Notes under the pieces: model-generated
Told to the model about the DNA's origin: nothing
The model's input: the letters and a program-made list of their open reading frames with translations, nothing else
The model's database searches: none
From: an uncultured Succinatimonas sp.
GTDB lineage: Bacteria > Pseudomonadota > Gammaproteobacteria > Enterobacterales > Succinivibrionaceae
DNA: 8,203 bases
Direction of reading: 5' to 3'
NCBI GenBank assembly: GCA_900548485.1
Contig: URKL01000072.1
Span: 1-8,203 of the forward strand
Shown here: piece by piece, positions 1 through 5,906 of the stretch
How positions within the stretch are numbered: the stretch's first letter is position 1
Layout of the letters: each line of letters starts with the position of its first letter
Position numbers and translations under genes: made by a program

Positions 1-72
1 GGATATACAGCCAATGTATATGAAAACGCAGCGGGAAATATCCTTATGGCAGCTCTTGCTAGGCTTGATTAG
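1..72 (+). CDS. Possible 3' end of an unidentified gene (5' truncated)
   Basis: Frame 1 is open from the window edge to a TAG at 70-72, giving 23 residues ending in NILMAALARLD. The alanine/leucine-rich, helix-like composition looks coding. However, 23 open codons can occur by chance, and a second plus frame is also open from base 2 to about 112. I do not recognise the family and assign no function. If real, the gene converges on the small minus-strand gene ending at 298. No convincing terminator follows: the nearest hairpin (120-142) lacks a T-run. Confidence 0.3.
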   Translation, partial: GYTANVYENAAGNILMAALARLD

Positions 73-297
73 GAAGAGAACTCTAAAAAGAGTCTGCACT
101 GAAGCCAGATAGTAATATTCCCCTAGCTTTATTAGCAAGGGGCGGAAGTCAAATTTAAAATTAGCTACCTGAAATTAACACTATTGTCATAATTGCGCCA
201 AGCTAATAAATCTAACAACTTGATATTCTTCGCACTCTGAAGATCGAATTTCTACGGTGTGTCTGGTAAACTTAAATCACTTACAAATAACAAATCT
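73..297. other. Gene-free spacer with weak hairpins
   Basis: I see no coding frame I would support across these 225 bp. They contain a small perfect hairpin (ACTCT 80-84 with AGAGT 89-93). A larger GC-rich hairpin follows (120-127 with 135-142, 7 of 8 pairs, 7-nt loop), with no T-run on either side. At the right edge TTACAAAT (281-288) pairs with ATTTGTAA (308-315). This overlaps a competing pair, AATCTTTA (293-300) with TAAAGATT (313-320), which covers the stop codon of the minus-strand gene. In DNA this AT-rich the last two may be chance. Any of them could end transcription between the convergent genes, but none is a textbook terminator. Confidence 0.4.
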
Positions 298-657
298 TTA
301 ATTAACAATTTGTAAAGATTGCGGATTAGTCATCTCAGCTTTGCCTTTGTAAAGGCCAACTGTACCAAGTGCGCATACCTTTTTTTGTTCAAATTGATGA
401 ATATTGTTATAACGAATTTCAGGAGTAATAAATATAGTAAAAGATTGCTTAGGATAAGCATAATCAAAATTCAAAAAGATATACTGCTTATTAGTTACAA
501 TCTGCGCTACATATCCACATACAGTTACGTTTTTACCTATATAGTTCAATACTTCATGTGTAGATACTACAAGATTAGCGTTTGCACAATTTGTTACAAA
601 TAAAACTCCTAAAGATAAACAAATTTTCCAAATCGTTTGCATAATTCCTCTAAACAT
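298..657 (-). CDS. Small exported OB-fold-like protein of unknown function
   Basis: This is a 119-residue protein with an N-terminal export signal: a basic start, a hydrophobic core (about residues 12-22), then NCANA before the mature part. Cleavage after ANA (residue 27) fits signal peptidase I. Cys24 makes a lipoprotein conceivable, but Asn before it is a poor lipobox. Residues 29-118 read like a single OB-fold beta-barrel: a strand ending GKNVTVCGYV (41-50), then FLNF (61-64), FTIFI (73-77), KKVCALGTV (92-100), and a final YKGKAEM with Q-I-V. That pattern recalls periplasmic OB-fold domains of nuclease-associated proteins, but I cannot name a family. The gene follows dusC by 23 bp with no terminator between, so co-transcription is likely. 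The ATG at 642 (residue 6) is an alternative start preceded by AGAGGA; it would give 114 residues and keep the signal peptide. Confidence 0.72.
   Translation of the reverse strand: MFRGIMQTIWKICLSLGVLFVTNCANANLVVSTHEVLNYIGKNVTVCGYVAQIVTNKQYIFLNFDYAYPKQSFTIFITPEIRYNNIHQFEQKKVCALGTVGLYKGKAEMTNPQSLQIVN
646..651 (-). promoter_or_regulatory. Ribosome binding site favouring the internal start at 642
   Basis: On the minus strand AGAGGA lies three bases before the ATG at 640-642, a rather short spacing. The upstream ATG at 655-657 has only a weak purine stretch (GATAG) before it. The motif therefore argues for the shorter protein, but the evidence is not decisive. Confidence 0.45.
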
Positions 658-680
658 TTTCTATCTATTGAATATTTTAT

Positions 681-1643
681 TTACTGAAGATTTTTTAATT
701 TATTTTCAATTGCTATCATTCCCTCTTGAGGAGTCTTTAAACGACAAAATTCGCGGAAGAAATCTGCTAAATTGCGATGAGCTAAACGAGCATAACCTAA
801 AAATTGCTTGGCTCTATCCATAACAGTCTTATCAGGTCTGCCTAAGGAGATAAATTCCTCCATAACCTCAATAGTTGTAATTAAGATCTGTTCATCATTA
901 AAAGGTATAGCTTCATCTTTAATTACATGACCTAAATTTGGTGTCATAAAAGCACCTCGACCACACATTAAAGTTGAACATAAAGTCTGTTTTTGACACT
1001 CTAAAGCACTTTTAAGATCGACAATATCACCATTAGCCACCAAATTGACATTAGGACAAAGCTCATGCATAGGTGCTAAGATTGACCAATCCAAAGCTTC
1101 AGCGCGATAGAGCTCAGATCTAGTACGACAATGAACAATAATCTCATTAACACCTTCAATAGCAATAGACTTAATAATGCCTGCTAATTCTTGTTTATCG
1201 GCAAAACCTGCTCTTATTTTTACAGAGAGCTTAGTTTTAGGATCTAAACTATCGCGAAGACTTGCAACAATAGTATTTAAAAGCTCAGTTTCAAGCAAAA
1301 GCATAGAGCCTGCATGATGCACAAAGCGTGAAGGACAACCAAAATTCATATCAATACCATAAGCGCCTTTTTGCTCGGCTAATTTAGCACTCTTTGCTAA
1401 GATATCTGGATTGTCACCTAATAACTGGACTCTTACAGGCGTGCCATCCGCAGTTTTAAAGCCGTTCTCGCTTTCAGGCACAATTCTAGTTAACGTCTTA
1501 TCAGAAAGAGGAATATCGGTTACACGAATAAACTCAGAAAAACACTCATCATAAGAACCATGTGCACAAAGGATCTTACGTAAAGGCGCATCTGCTAACC
1601 CCTCCATAGGAGCTAGATATACTCTAAAATTATTCATAATCAT
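681..1643 (-). CDS. dusC: tRNA-dihydrouridine synthase, DusC type
   Basis: A cytoplasmic FMN enzyme that reduces a uridine to dihydrouridine in the tRNA D-loop using NADPH; E. coli DusC acts on U16. The 320 residues match the usual length (about 315). The N-terminal TIM barrel starts with YLAPMEGLAD (9-18), followed by the DusC-like SEFIRV (36-41) and VRVQLLG (70-76). The active site IDMNFGCPS (97-105) has catalytic Cys103. Lys142 (VKIRAG), His171 (VHCRTR), ANGDI (203-207) and GRG (228-230) supply the flavin and active-site contacts. The alpha-helical tRNA-binding domain follows. The loop after GCPS is unusual: Arg replaces the common Lys, and two residues are missing before the Gly-Ser that normally follows. 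The first ATG is chosen because GAAGAGA lies just upstream; the ATG at 1637 is the alternative. The gene is divergent from the MYG1-family gene and probably leads a two-gene operon. Confidence 0.93.
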   Translation of the reverse strand: MIMNNFRVYLAPMEGLADAPLRKILCAHGSYDECFSEFIRVTDIPLSDKTLTRIVPESENGFKTADGTPVRVQLLGDNPDILAKSAKLAEQKGAYGIDMNFGCPSRFVHHAGSMLLLETELLNTIVASLRDSLDPKTKLSVKIRAGFADKQELAGIIKSIAIEGVNEIIVHCRTRSELYRAEALDWSILAPMHELCPNVNLVANGDIVDLKSALECQKQTLCSTLMCGRGAFMTPNLGHVIKDEAIPFNDEQILITTIEVMEEFISLGRPDKTVMDRAKQFLGYARLAHRNLADFFREFCRLKTPQEGMIAIENKLKNLQ

Positions 1644-1699
1644 ATTCTCTTCAATGCAATGTTTTTTTGTGGATGCATTTTAACAAAAAATTTTTATAT

Positions 1700-1737
1700 A
1701 TGCCTAAGCTTAATAAGCTCTTCAAAGACTTAGGCAT
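1700..1737. repeat. 9-bp inverted repeat in the divergent dusC/MYG1 spacer
   Basis: ATGCCTAAG (1700-1708) and CTTAGGCAT (1729-1737) form a perfect inverted repeat 20 bp apart. A smaller hairpin (AGCTT 1707-1711 with AAGCT 1715-1719) overlaps the left arm and extends into the spacer. Read on the minus strand the right-hand arm is followed by TATATAAAAATTTTTTG, which resembles a weak terminator in the leader of dusC. On the plus strand it lies about 50 bp before the candidate -35 of the MYG1-family gene. It could be an attenuator or small-RNA end for dusC, or a pair of operator half-sites. The sequence alone does not choose between these. Confidence 0.55.
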
Positions 1738-1786
1738 CCCTTTATACCTCATAATGTTTTAGCTCTATAGCTCAAAAAATTAACTT

Positions 1787-1814
1787 TTGCCGAACTTAAA
1801 AAAACAAATATGAT
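1787..1814 (+). promoter_or_regulatory. Candidate sigma70 promoter for the MYG1-family gene
   Basis: TTGCCG (1787-1792) and TATGAT (1809-1814) are separated by 16 bp and match the -35 and -10 consensus well. A start near 1821 would leave a leader of about 54 nt ending in AAGGAG (1864-1869), five bases before the ATG. Confidence 0.55.
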
Positions 1815-1874
1815 AGGATCTGAACCACATATTGAAAATCATGGCTAAATTTTTACTTGCCCTAAGGAGATTTC

Positions 1875-2855
1875 ATGCTGATTGCCACCCATGACGGCTC
1901 ATTTCATGCCGATGAAACCACAGCCTGTGCGATCATAAGCTATTTATACGACAATTGTAATTTTATCCGCAGTCGTGATCCACAAGAGTTAGAAAAGGCT
2001 GACATTATTCTTGATGTTTCAGGTATAAATGACGAGCGCCACTTTGACCATCACAGCAAAGAATTCACCTTAGAGAGAGAAAACGGGATTAAATATGCGA
2101 CAGCAGGTCTAATGTGGAAAAAATTTGGTCTTGAGTTCTTAAAAAAAGTAGCTAAAAACAATCTTGAAGAAAATCCTACACCAGAAATTATTCAAAAAGC
2201 TTTTGAGCGAATTGATAAAGAGTTTATGCAACTTGTCGATCTTGATGATAATGGTCAACTTACCGAGCATTTAGATAAACTCACAGAAGCCTCAACTCCT
2301 AAGGAAAATGCCATTAAAGACTGTCTTTGTGATTTTATACAAAGCATCCCAAGTATCCCCTATTTAGTTGCCATGATGAATGTCATCAAGCCTAATTCTG
2401 AGGCTCAGGACAAAAATTTCTTAACTGTGGTAAAAATCCTAAAAACCTTGCTTGTAAATGTAGCTATGAATGCACTTAACACTGAAAATGGTATAGCTAA
2501 GGTTATAACTGCCTATACAGGAGGAGAGCTTTTAATCATGCATGAAAAACTCCCCTGGACTCAGGCCGTATTTGCCAATATGGAATTATTTAAAGATTGT
2601 CTTTTGGCCGTATATCCTGATAGAAGTGGCAGATGGCGAGTACAATCTCTGCCAGTATCAAAGGCTCAAAAATTTAAAAATCGCTTAAGTGCACCTTGTA
2701 AATGGCGTGGACTTAATAATAAAGAGCTTGATAAAGTTACAGGCATTGAACACACCTGCTTTATCCATAAAACCGGTTTTACCGGCGGTGCAATGTATTT
2801 TGATGAAAATCTTAAACTTGCAAAGCTATGGCTTAAATTAGGCAAAAAAGATTAA
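1875..2855 (+). CDS. MYG1/UPF0160-family metal-dependent hydrolase
   Basis: This 326-residue protein belongs to the MYG1 (UPF0160, GAMP-like) family, a branch of the DHH phosphoesterase-like fold. The eukaryotic member MYG1 is a 3'-5' RNA exonuclease; the role of the bacterial members is not settled. Signature motifs are present: HDGSFHADE (6-14) at the N-terminus, an aspartate in IILDVSG (44-50), and FDHHSKEF (57-64) as the DHH motif. The C-terminal family blocks are LPWTQAV (226-232), RWRVQSLP (253-260), KWRGL (276-280) and FIHKTGFTGGA (296-306). Together these give a complete metal site and full length. No signal peptide is visible, so it is probably cytoplasmic. The start is secure, with AAGGAG five bases before the ATG. 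The gene stands alone between a promoter and a terminator and is divergent from dusC, so a shared RNA-related role is possible but is inference. Confidence 0.9.
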   Translation: MLIATHDGSFHADETTACAIISYLYDNCNFIRSRDPQELEKADIILDVSGINDERHFDHHSKEFTLERENGIKYATAGLMWKKFGLEFLKKVAKNNLEENPTPEIIQKAFERIDKEFMQLVDLDDNGQLTEHLDKLTEASTPKENAIKDCLCDFIQSIPSIPYLVAMMNVIKPNSEAQDKNFLTVVKILKTLLVNVAMNALNTENGIAKVITAYTGGELLIMHEKLPWTQAVFANMELFKDCLLAVYPDRSGRWRVQSLPVSKAQKFKNRLSAPCKWRGLNNKELDKVTGIEHTCFIHKTGFTGGAMYFDENLKLAKLWLKLGKKD

Positions 2856-2861
2856 TAAATA

Positions 2862-2888
2862 TTTAGGGCAGTAAAAAACTGCCCTAAA
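2862..2888. terminator. Bidirectional hairpin terminator between convergent genes
   Basis: TTTAGGGCAGT (2862-2872) pairs perfectly with ACTGCCCTAAA (2878-2888), an 11-bp stem with an AAAAA loop. It starts 7 bp after the MYG1-family stop and ends 9 bp before the stop of the minus-strand DUF1189 gene. The A/T pairs at the base of the stem supply short U tracts on both strands, as expected for a shared terminator. Confidence 0.85.
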
Positions 2889-2896
2889 ATCAAGCT

Positions 2897-3823
2897 CTAT
2901 GGTGCAAAGCTACCAGGACCTGATTTATTCTCATTTGACTTATCATCATGCACATCATTCTGAAAGACTGTGCGTCTATTATTATCTCCAGAAAGATAAG
3001 CGGCAAAACCTTCAGGTCCTAATTCACGTAATTTCTTACGATACTCTTTTGCGATTAAGAAAACATAAATTAAAGGCAACATGGCCATTACTGAATAGGA
3101 AATATGCAGATTTACGTAGTATTGAGCTAAAAGCAGTACCGCCACAATGGTATTACCAAAAGAACAAAAACGCATATAAGACATAAATTTCAAATTTATG
3201 CCAGAGACTATGGTAAAGAGGAATTTTGCAATCAATGCTGTAATTAAAGTATTAAAAGACAAAATTGAGAAAAACCAAATAGTTACCACAGACCAGATAG
3301 TAGGAAGCCCTGAGCTTAAAGCCATATCTAAAGACTGCGCTGCACTTAAAGGACTAAAGGAAGAATCTACTTCAAATAAAGAGCTATATGGTACAGTTTG
3401 AGTATTTTCTTTAGATTTAACCACAAAGCTACTGCTATTAAGCTCAAGTGGAGCTAATAAAGCATCTCCATTTAGAGATTTATTCTCTGTATTATAGACA
3501 ATTGAAGGTCGGCCTTTGGAATTATATAAGAGCTTATAACTCTCATTGCTATCATTTGGCGACAATTGCCCATTTTTATTTAAATAACTAGGAGGTAATT
3601 GTCCTACCAAAGAAACAATTTCCAAGGATTTAAACCTATCCATAATGGTAGAAACTTGCAAGCTTGCAGGAGCTGCAATAGCTGCACTTAATAACAATAG
3701 ATATACAAAACCAATACCCTTCATGCGCGTAAGGATATATGTATAAAATTCTCTAGAATAGAGAGCTTTCAAAGGATAAGTAAGTTTTTCAAGCCAAGAT
3801 GAGCTTGGAGAAATTTTTGGCAT
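2897..3823 (-). CDS. DUF1189-like integral membrane protein
   Basis: A 308-residue membrane protein with no known activity. It opens with a cytoplasmic segment rich in aromatic residues (WLEKLTYPLKALYSREFYTY, 10-29). The first membrane span is at about 37-56. A non-membrane domain of about 115 residues follows, probably outside the membrane, containing LPPSYLNKNGQLS (76-88). Further hydrophobic spans lie at about 176-206, 220-238 and 241-258. A hydrophilic Asp/Asn/Lys-rich tail ends the protein. This order, and the opening resembling 'FYSPKTIAKFRFQGIGKT', is what I recall of DUF1189 (PF06691) proteins, best known in Firmicutes; the assignment comes from recall, not a search. The Shine-Dalgarno is weak (AAAGA region), and Met34 is an alternative start that would lose the cytoplasmic segment. 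It lies 54 bp downstream of the dihydroorotase gene with a hairpin between, so it may be expressed partly by read-through. Confidence 0.7.
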   Translation of the reverse strand: MPKISPSSSWLEKLTYPLKALYSREFYTYILTRMKGIGFVYLLLLSAAIAAPASLQVSTIMDRFKSLEIVSLVGQLPPSYLNKNGQLSPNDSNESYKLLYNSKGRPSIVYNTENKSLNGDALLAPLELNSSSFVVKSKENTQTVPYSSLFEVDSSFSPLSAAQSLDMALSSGLPTIWSVVTIWFFSILSFNTLITALIAKFLFTIVSGINLKFMSYMRFCSFGNTIVAVLLLAQYYVNLHISYSVMAMLPLIYVFLIAKEYRKKLRELGPEGFAAYLSGDNNRRTVFQNDVHDDKSNENKSGPGSFAP

Positions 3824-3846
3824 AATAAATCTTTTCTTTAGAAAAT

Positions 3847-3865
3847 GCCCTCTAAAAATGAGGGC
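3847..3865 (-). terminator. Weak terminator or attenuator after the dihydroorotase gene
   Basis: GCCCTC (3847-3852) pairs with GAGGGC (3860-3865) around a 7-nt loop. On the minus strand the stem is followed by ATTTTCT, a short U tract. It sits between the dihydroorotase stop and the DUF1189 start, so it would end or reduce transcription before the membrane protein gene. Confidence 0.55.
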
Positions 3866-3877
3866 TATATATTAAGG

Positions 3878-5218
3878 TTAACGGTCAAACTCTAAAGCAA
3901 AGCCTGTGCTATCGTCAACTAATTTTCCATTTTCTACTACTAAATTACCATTAACTAAGGTATGAACCACAGAACAGGAAAAAGTACGATGTAAAAATGG
4001 CGAATAACCACACTTACTTGCAATCTCATCGCTTGTAACTGTATGCGGTTTTAAAGGATCAATAATAGCTAAATCAGCATAATATCCCTCTTCAATTTTA
4101 CCGCGATTTTTAATACGATAGCGAGCAGCCACATTTTCAGAAGTTGCTTTGATAATGGTCTCTAAACTCATCTCTCTGCGCTTCCATAAATCTAATAAAG
4201 CGAGTAAAGAGTATTGAATTGACGGCACACCTGAGGCGCAATGCTTATAATTACCAGTTTTAGCGCTAATTTCATGAGGAGCATGATCAGTGCCGATAGT
4301 AGTAATTACGCCATCTTCTACAGCCTGAATTAAAGCGCGACGATCTCTTTCTGTCTTAACAGCTGGGTTACACTTTAAAAAACCGCCTAAACGCTCATAA
4401 TCAGATTCAGAGAAGAATAAATGCGGAATTACAGCTTCACCTGAAATCTGACGCGTGCGACAATTACCAAACATATAGTCTTTTAAAATCTCGACTTCCT
4501 TTGCAGTAGATAAATGCATTAAATGCAGACGCGCCCCCGTCTCTTTTGCAAGTTCAATCGCAAGCTTTGAAGACTCAATACAAGCTTCTTCACTTCTAAT
4601 CATACGATGCATAGCAAAAGGAATATCTTCACCATATTTGGAAGCGGCTTTTTTCTCATTTTCAAAAATTATATTGCTATCTTCACAATGCGTACAAATT
4701 AAAGTCTGAGCTTCAACAAAAACCTTTGCTAAAGTTTTTAAATCATCCAAAAGCAAATTGCCGGTGGTAGATCCCATAAAGATCTTTAAAGCCGCATAAT
4801 CTTTAGGAGAGATACGCTTAATTGCTTCTAAATTATCGCTACCTGCACCTAAATAAAAACCATAGTTAGCAATACTGTCTTGAGAAGCTATAGCTTTTTT
4901 TAAATTTAAGCCCTCTTCATCTAAAATTGGTGGATTATTATTGGGCATATCTAAATAAGAGGTAACACCACCTAAAACAGCAGCTCGTGACTCAGAATAG
5001 ATAGTAGCCTTTTGAGTCATACCAGGCTCTCTAAAATGCACATGCTCATCAATAAGGCCTGGCATGACTAAAAGCTCATGACAATCGATGACCAAAGCCC
5101 CTTCACAACTTATATTAGGGGCTATTTTTGCAATTAAATTTCCTTCAATGAGGAGGTCTTCTCGTATAATACGAGAAGGAGTTGCTATTGCGGCGTCTTT
5201 AAGTAAAATCCTGTTCAT
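3878..5218 (-). CDS. pyrC: Dihydroorotase (class I-like, lysine-bridged)
   Basis: Cyclises N-carbamoyl-aspartate to dihydroorotate, the third step of pyrimidine synthesis; a cytoplasmic zinc enzyme of the amidohydrolase superfamily. At 446 residues it is far longer than E. coli-type class II PyrC (about 350) and matches the longer form found in many other bacteria. It has the composite N-terminal beta domain, HVHFREPG (59-66; zinc ligands His59 and His61, substrate Arg63), MPNNNPP (91-97), the bridging Lys145 in LKIFMGSTTG, THCED (176-180; His177), LMHLST (233-238; His235), EAVIPHL (261-267) and GTDHAPH (309-315; catalytic Asp311). The C-terminal beta domain includes GYYADLAIID (378-387). All key residues are intact, so it is probably an active enzyme rather than an inactive PyrC-like partner; allantoinase or hydantoinase are less likely alternatives. 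AAGGAG (complement of 5227-5232) is eight bases before the ATG. The start is only 48 bp from divergent nudF. Confidence 0.9.
   Translation of the reverse strand: MNRILLKDAAIATPSRIIREDLLIEGNLIAKIAPNISCEGALVIDCHELLVMPGLIDEHVHFREPGMTQKATIYSESRAAVLGGVTSYLDMPNNNPPILDEEGLNLKKAIASQDSIANYGFYLGAGSDNLEAIKRISPKDYAALKIFMGSTTGNLLLDDLKTLAKVFVEAQTLICTHCEDSNIIFENEKKAASKYGEDIPFAMHRMIRSEEACIESSKLAIELAKETGARLHLMHLSTAKEVEILKDYMFGNCRTRQISGEAVIPHLFFSESDYERLGGFLKCNPAVKTERDRRALIQAVEDGVITTIGTDHAPHEISAKTGNYKHCASGVPSIQYSLLALLDLWKRREMSLETIIKATSENVAARYRIKNRGKIEEGYYADLAIIDPLKPHTVTSDEIASKCGYSPFLHRTFSCSVVHTLVNGNLVVENGKLVDDSTGFALEFDR
5158..5178. repeat. Perfect 21-nt palindrome containing TATAAT
   Basis: CTTCTCGTAT (5158-5167) and ATACGAGAAG (5169-5178) are exact reverse complements around a single central A. 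The palindrome covers codons 14-21 of the dihydroorotase gene and lies about 90-110 bp before the nudF start. On the plus strand it contains a perfect -10 hexamer, TATAAT (5165-5170), but I see no good -35 at the proper distance. It could be an operator for either divergent gene or a hairpin near the 5' end of the pyrC message. Confidence 0.55.
5182..5209 (+). promoter_or_regulatory. Candidate promoter for nudF-dapE inside the pyrC 5' end
   Basis: TTGCTA (5182-5187) and TAAAAT (5204-5209) are 16 bp apart, a reasonable sigma70 arrangement pointing toward nudF. It lies within the first codons of the opposite-strand dihydroorotase gene, right next to the 21-nt palindrome. The 48-bp spacer itself holds no better promoter, so the nudF promoter probably overlaps pyrC coding sequence. 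Confidence 0.4.
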
Positions 5219-5266
5219 TAGTTATGCTCCTTGAAAATACTTCTATTTTAATAGGTTTTATCCTTT

Positions 5267-5902
5267 ATGTCTGATGCTTTAAAATTATTCGCGCCAAAAT
5301 TTACTATAAATGACGTAACCATCCACGAAAAGAAACGTACTTACAAAAAAATCTTTGCTATGGATGAATATAAGGTTTCCTATAAACACTTTGATGGTTC
5401 TACATCTCCAATTTTAGATCGCCATATTTTTGAGCGTGATCGTGATGCTTCAGTAGTCTTACCATACGATCCTAATACCGATGAAGTCTGTATGATCGAG
5501 CAATTTCGTCCTGGTGCTTTAAAAGATAAAATCTCACCTTGGTTAGTTGAAGTTGTCGCAGGTCTTATTGATGATGGAGAAACTCCAGAACAAGCTGCTT
5601 TACGAGAGCTTAAAGAAGAAGCAAAAATTGAAATCAGCCCTGAAAATTTACATTTTTGCTTAGGTGAATATCCAAGCCCAGGCGGTATTTCTGAGTATGT
5701 AACTATCTATATTGCTACCTGTGATTTAAGCCATCTTTCCAATCATGGAGGGCTGGAAAGTGAGAGTGAAGACATTCGTGTCTTTAAAGCCAAATTTGAG
5801 GATGCTTATAATCAAATTGCTACAGGCGGCATCCGTAATTCCGCAACCATCATCGCTTTGATGTATTTAAAACTCAATTACGATAAATTTAAAAAAGCTT
5901 AA
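5267..5902 (+). CDS. nudF: ADP-ribose pyrophosphatase, NudF-like Nudix hydrolase
   Basis: Hydrolyses ADP-ribose to AMP and ribose 5-phosphate in the cytoplasm, removing a reactive breakdown product of NAD. The 211 residues match the family length (about 209). Recognisable blocks are VVLPYDPNTDEV (63-74), EQFRPG (78-83), the Nudix box (99-121) running G-x5-E-x7-REL-x-EE with metal-binding Glu113, Glu116 and Glu117 (REL-K-EE), YPSPGGISE (135-143, typical of ADP-ribose hydrolases) and SEDIRV (167-172). The position normally held by Gly near the end of the box is Lys120 (EEAKI). An N-terminal beta region, used for dimer contacts in this family, precedes the Nudix domain. The Shine-Dalgarno is poor: only TAGG, 11 bases before the ATG. 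dapE starts 4 bp after the stop, so the two are probably one transcript. GDP-mannose or other sugar-nucleotide hydrolysis is the alternative. Confidence 0.88.
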   Translation: MSDALKLFAPKFTINDVTIHEKKRTYKKIFAMDEYKVSYKHFDGSTSPILDRHIFERDRDASVVLPYDPNTDEVCMIEQFRPGALKDKISPWLVEVVAGLIDDGETPEQAALRELKEEAKIEISPENLHFCLGEYPSPGGISEYVTIYIATCDLSHLSNHGGLESESEDIRVFKAKFEDAYNQIATGGIRNSATIIALMYLKLNYDKFKKA

Positions 5903-5906
5903 AATT

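Noticed and set aside
120..142. GC-rich hairpin as a rho-independent terminator
   Set aside because: It has an internal mismatch and no T-run on either strand, so I list it only as part of the spacer.
319..603. Plus-strand open frame of 94 codons
   Set aside because: It lies entirely antisense to the exported OB-fold-like gene, has no Shine-Dalgarno, and its translation is low in complexity and unlike any family I know.
2899..3401. Two plus-strand open frames (2899-3186 and 3198-3401)
   Set aside because: Both are antisense to the DUF1189-like gene, whose membrane-protein translation is coherent throughout; they look like reverse-strand artefacts.
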